7,339 nucleotides of DNA from contig PIVW01000297.1 in assembly GCA_003353825.1 (NCBI GenBank), positions 1 through 7,339 on the forward strand, written 5' to 3'. Shown here piece after piece: positions 6,323-7,339 of the stretch (the stretch's first letter is position 1; every line of letters begins with the position of its first letter). The notes under the pieces are model-generated. The model did no database searches and was not told where the DNA came from. It was given only the letters and a program-made list of their open reading frames with translations. The position numbers and the translations under genes are program-made. The stretch comes from Chloroflexota bacterium (GTDB lineage Bacteria; Chloroflexota; Anaerolineae; J102).

Positions 6323-7252
6323 ATGCATTCCAACCAAGAGATTAGTCTGCATTCTCCCTACCGCCCAGGCGAGAATAAGACCAAAACGGCGTTAGTCTTA
6401 GCCGGCGGAGGGCTGGCAGGCGCCGTCTAAGAGATCGGTGCATTGCGTGCTATTGATGAGTTGCTCGTCGACCGCGCGGTGGGCGATTTTGACATCGTGG
6501 TGGGAACCAGTGCGGGCGCCTTGGTGGGAAGCATGCTTGCGCAGGGGATCTCACCCGGTGAGATGATGCAAATGTTAGATGGCAGTCATCCTGAAATCAA
6601 TCGCATCCAACCCAATCATCTCTTTAATCTCAATACCCGCGAATTCGCCAAAAAAGGATGGCGGTTGCCCATCACTCTGAAAAACGCCTTTTCGCATTAT
6701 ATTCGCAATCGTAGCGATATGAATGCACTGGATTTCCTTTGGTCGATGATCGAAGCCCTCCCTTCCGGCCTGTACGATAACCACTCCTTAAGCGAATTCC
6801 TGCTCGATGTCTGGAAACAGCGGGCATTGAGCGACAGGTTCGACGATGTTAGTAAAGAGCTGTATATCATTGCTACCGATTTGGATACGGGTTCACGCGT
6901 TGTGTTTGGACGTGAACCCTGGCGGGATGTTCCAATCAGCCGGGCAGTGGCAGCCTCGAGCGCAGTTCCTTTGCTCTACCGCCCCGGCCGTATAGGGGTC
7001 AATGAGTTCGTCGATGGCGCTGTACGGGGTAATGCCAGTCTGGACGTTGCCATAGAAGCGGGGGCGCAATTGATCGTATGCGTGAATCCCCTCGTTCCTA
7101 TCGACAACAGTGGCAAGCAGGATATCCCCTTACTGGGCCCCGACGGACACTTTCTCAGCGAGAAAGGTGCTCAGGCAGTCTTCTCGCAATTTGTGCGTAT
7201 ATCCCTGCGCAGTGGTCTGGCCGGTAGCACCGCAGTTGAACTTGGAGTATGA
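6323..7252 (+). pseudogene. Patatin-like lipase gene with an in-frame stop codon
   Basis: Patatin-family serine hydrolase using a Ser-Asp dyad on lipids or, given the neighbours, possibly PHA. From the ATG at 6323 the frame reads MHSNQEISLHS, then TALVLAGGGLAGAV (about 22-35), the glycine-rich oxyanion hole, then TAA at 6428-6430 (codon 36), then EIGALRAIDELL and on without a break to the TGA at 7250-7252. Relatives usually have Tyr here (AVYEIG), so one third-base change of TAT or TAC explains the stop. Downstream motifs are intact: nucleophile elbow GTSAG (Ser63), ISRAVAASSAVPLLYRP, and VDGAVRG (Asp231). Restart at the TTG 6443 would give 269 residues without the oxyanion loop, unlikely to be active. 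The C-terminus stops soon after GHFLSEKGAQAVFSQ, where family members I recall continue for some 80-100 residues, so a second lesion is likely. It starts 8 bases after phaR, hence co-transcribed. Sequencing error is an alternative. Confidence 0.82.
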
Positions 7253-7268
7253 CGAAACTTGACGGAAA

Positions 7269-7330
7269 CGGGTTCATGAGCAAACCTTTCTGAAAAACAT
7301 CACATCATAAGAGAGGTCATCATGAACCCG
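7269..7330. repeat. 11-bp inverted repeat around the leader of the last gene
   Basis: CGGGTTCATGA (7269-7279) and its exact complement TCATGAACCCG (7320-7330) are 40 bases apart. The right arm covers the ATG of the gene starting at 7322, and the ribosome site lies just inside the loop, so pairing in the mRNA could hide the start codon. Confidence 0.5.
7311..7316 (+). promoter_or_regulatory. Shine-Dalgarno site for the last, partial gene
   Basis: GAGAGG is 5 bases before the ATG at 7322. It is the clearest ribosome site on the plus strand in the window and is the main reason to call a gene there. Confidence 0.6.
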
Positions 7331-7339
7331 CAAGAGCAA
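7322..7339 (+). CDS. Start of an unidentified gene, cut by the window edge
   Basis: Only six codons (MNPQEQ) are visible, behind a good ribosome site and 69 bases after the patatin stop. Nothing can be said about function; its place downstream of phaR and the patatin makes a PHA-related or granule protein possible. No promoter with two good boxes is seen in 7253-7321. Confidence 0.5.

Noticed and set aside
6443..7252. Patatin starting at TTG 6443 as an intact 269-residue gene
   Set aside because: The family motif LAGGGLAGAV lies in frame upstream of the TAA, and the TTG has no ribosome site. The gene really begins at 6323.
7250..7269. Tandem 10-base near repeat TGACGAAACT/TGACGGAAAC
   Set aside because: Only two short imperfect units; no function can be supported.

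Overview
The window looks like a piece of a bacterial chromosome of roughly even base composition. It carries a DDE-type transposase remnant, a repeat-built secreted protein, an unusual PEP-utilizing protein, a TetR regulator, and the start of a polyhydroxyalkanoate (PHA) locus. The gene styles (a Sec-exported protein made of Ig-like repeats, a PhaR-type DNA-binding domain joined to a phasin-like helix, and a patatin of the type found beside PHA genes) would suit a Chloroflexota member. That is an impression from protein style, not a proof.

Layout. Positions 1-1169 (+) hold the 3' part of a transposase gene whose frame is open to the left edge. A strong hairpin at 1180-1213 separates it from the convergent gene 1248-2693 (-), a signal-peptide protein with four beta-type repeats. 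Next comes 2871-4244 (-), a protein with the linker and the swivelling phosphohistidine domain of PEP-utilizing enzymes but no ATP-binding kinase domain. The 480-base gap 4245-4723 has no convincing gene. It holds a ~200-base imperfect inverted repeat (4250-4450), a 100-base inverted repeat (4495-4594) and a textbook UUCG terminator (4648-4676) for tetR. The TetR-family regulator is at 4724-5350 (-).

The 310-base divergent gap 5351-5660 holds promoters for both sides, a perfect 16-base palindrome and a second dyad. Rightward from a promoter with perfect -35 and -10 hexamers lies a PhaR-like regulator (5661-6314). Eight bases after it comes a patatin-like lipase gene (6323-7252). The patatin has an in-frame TAA exactly inside its oxyanion-hole motif and appears to lack the usual C-terminal region, so it is best read as a recently inactivated gene. 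Another gene starts at 7322 and leaves the window.

How they fit. phaR and the patatin look like one transcription unit for PHA granule control and turnover, with the TetR gene divergent from it. The left half (transposase, secreted protein, PEP-like protein, inverted repeats) has the look of an accessory region shaped by mobile DNA. No complete new defence or biosynthetic system is visible. The most interesting points are the interrupted patatin, the kinase-less PEP-utilizing protein, and the inverted-repeat element that abuts its start.
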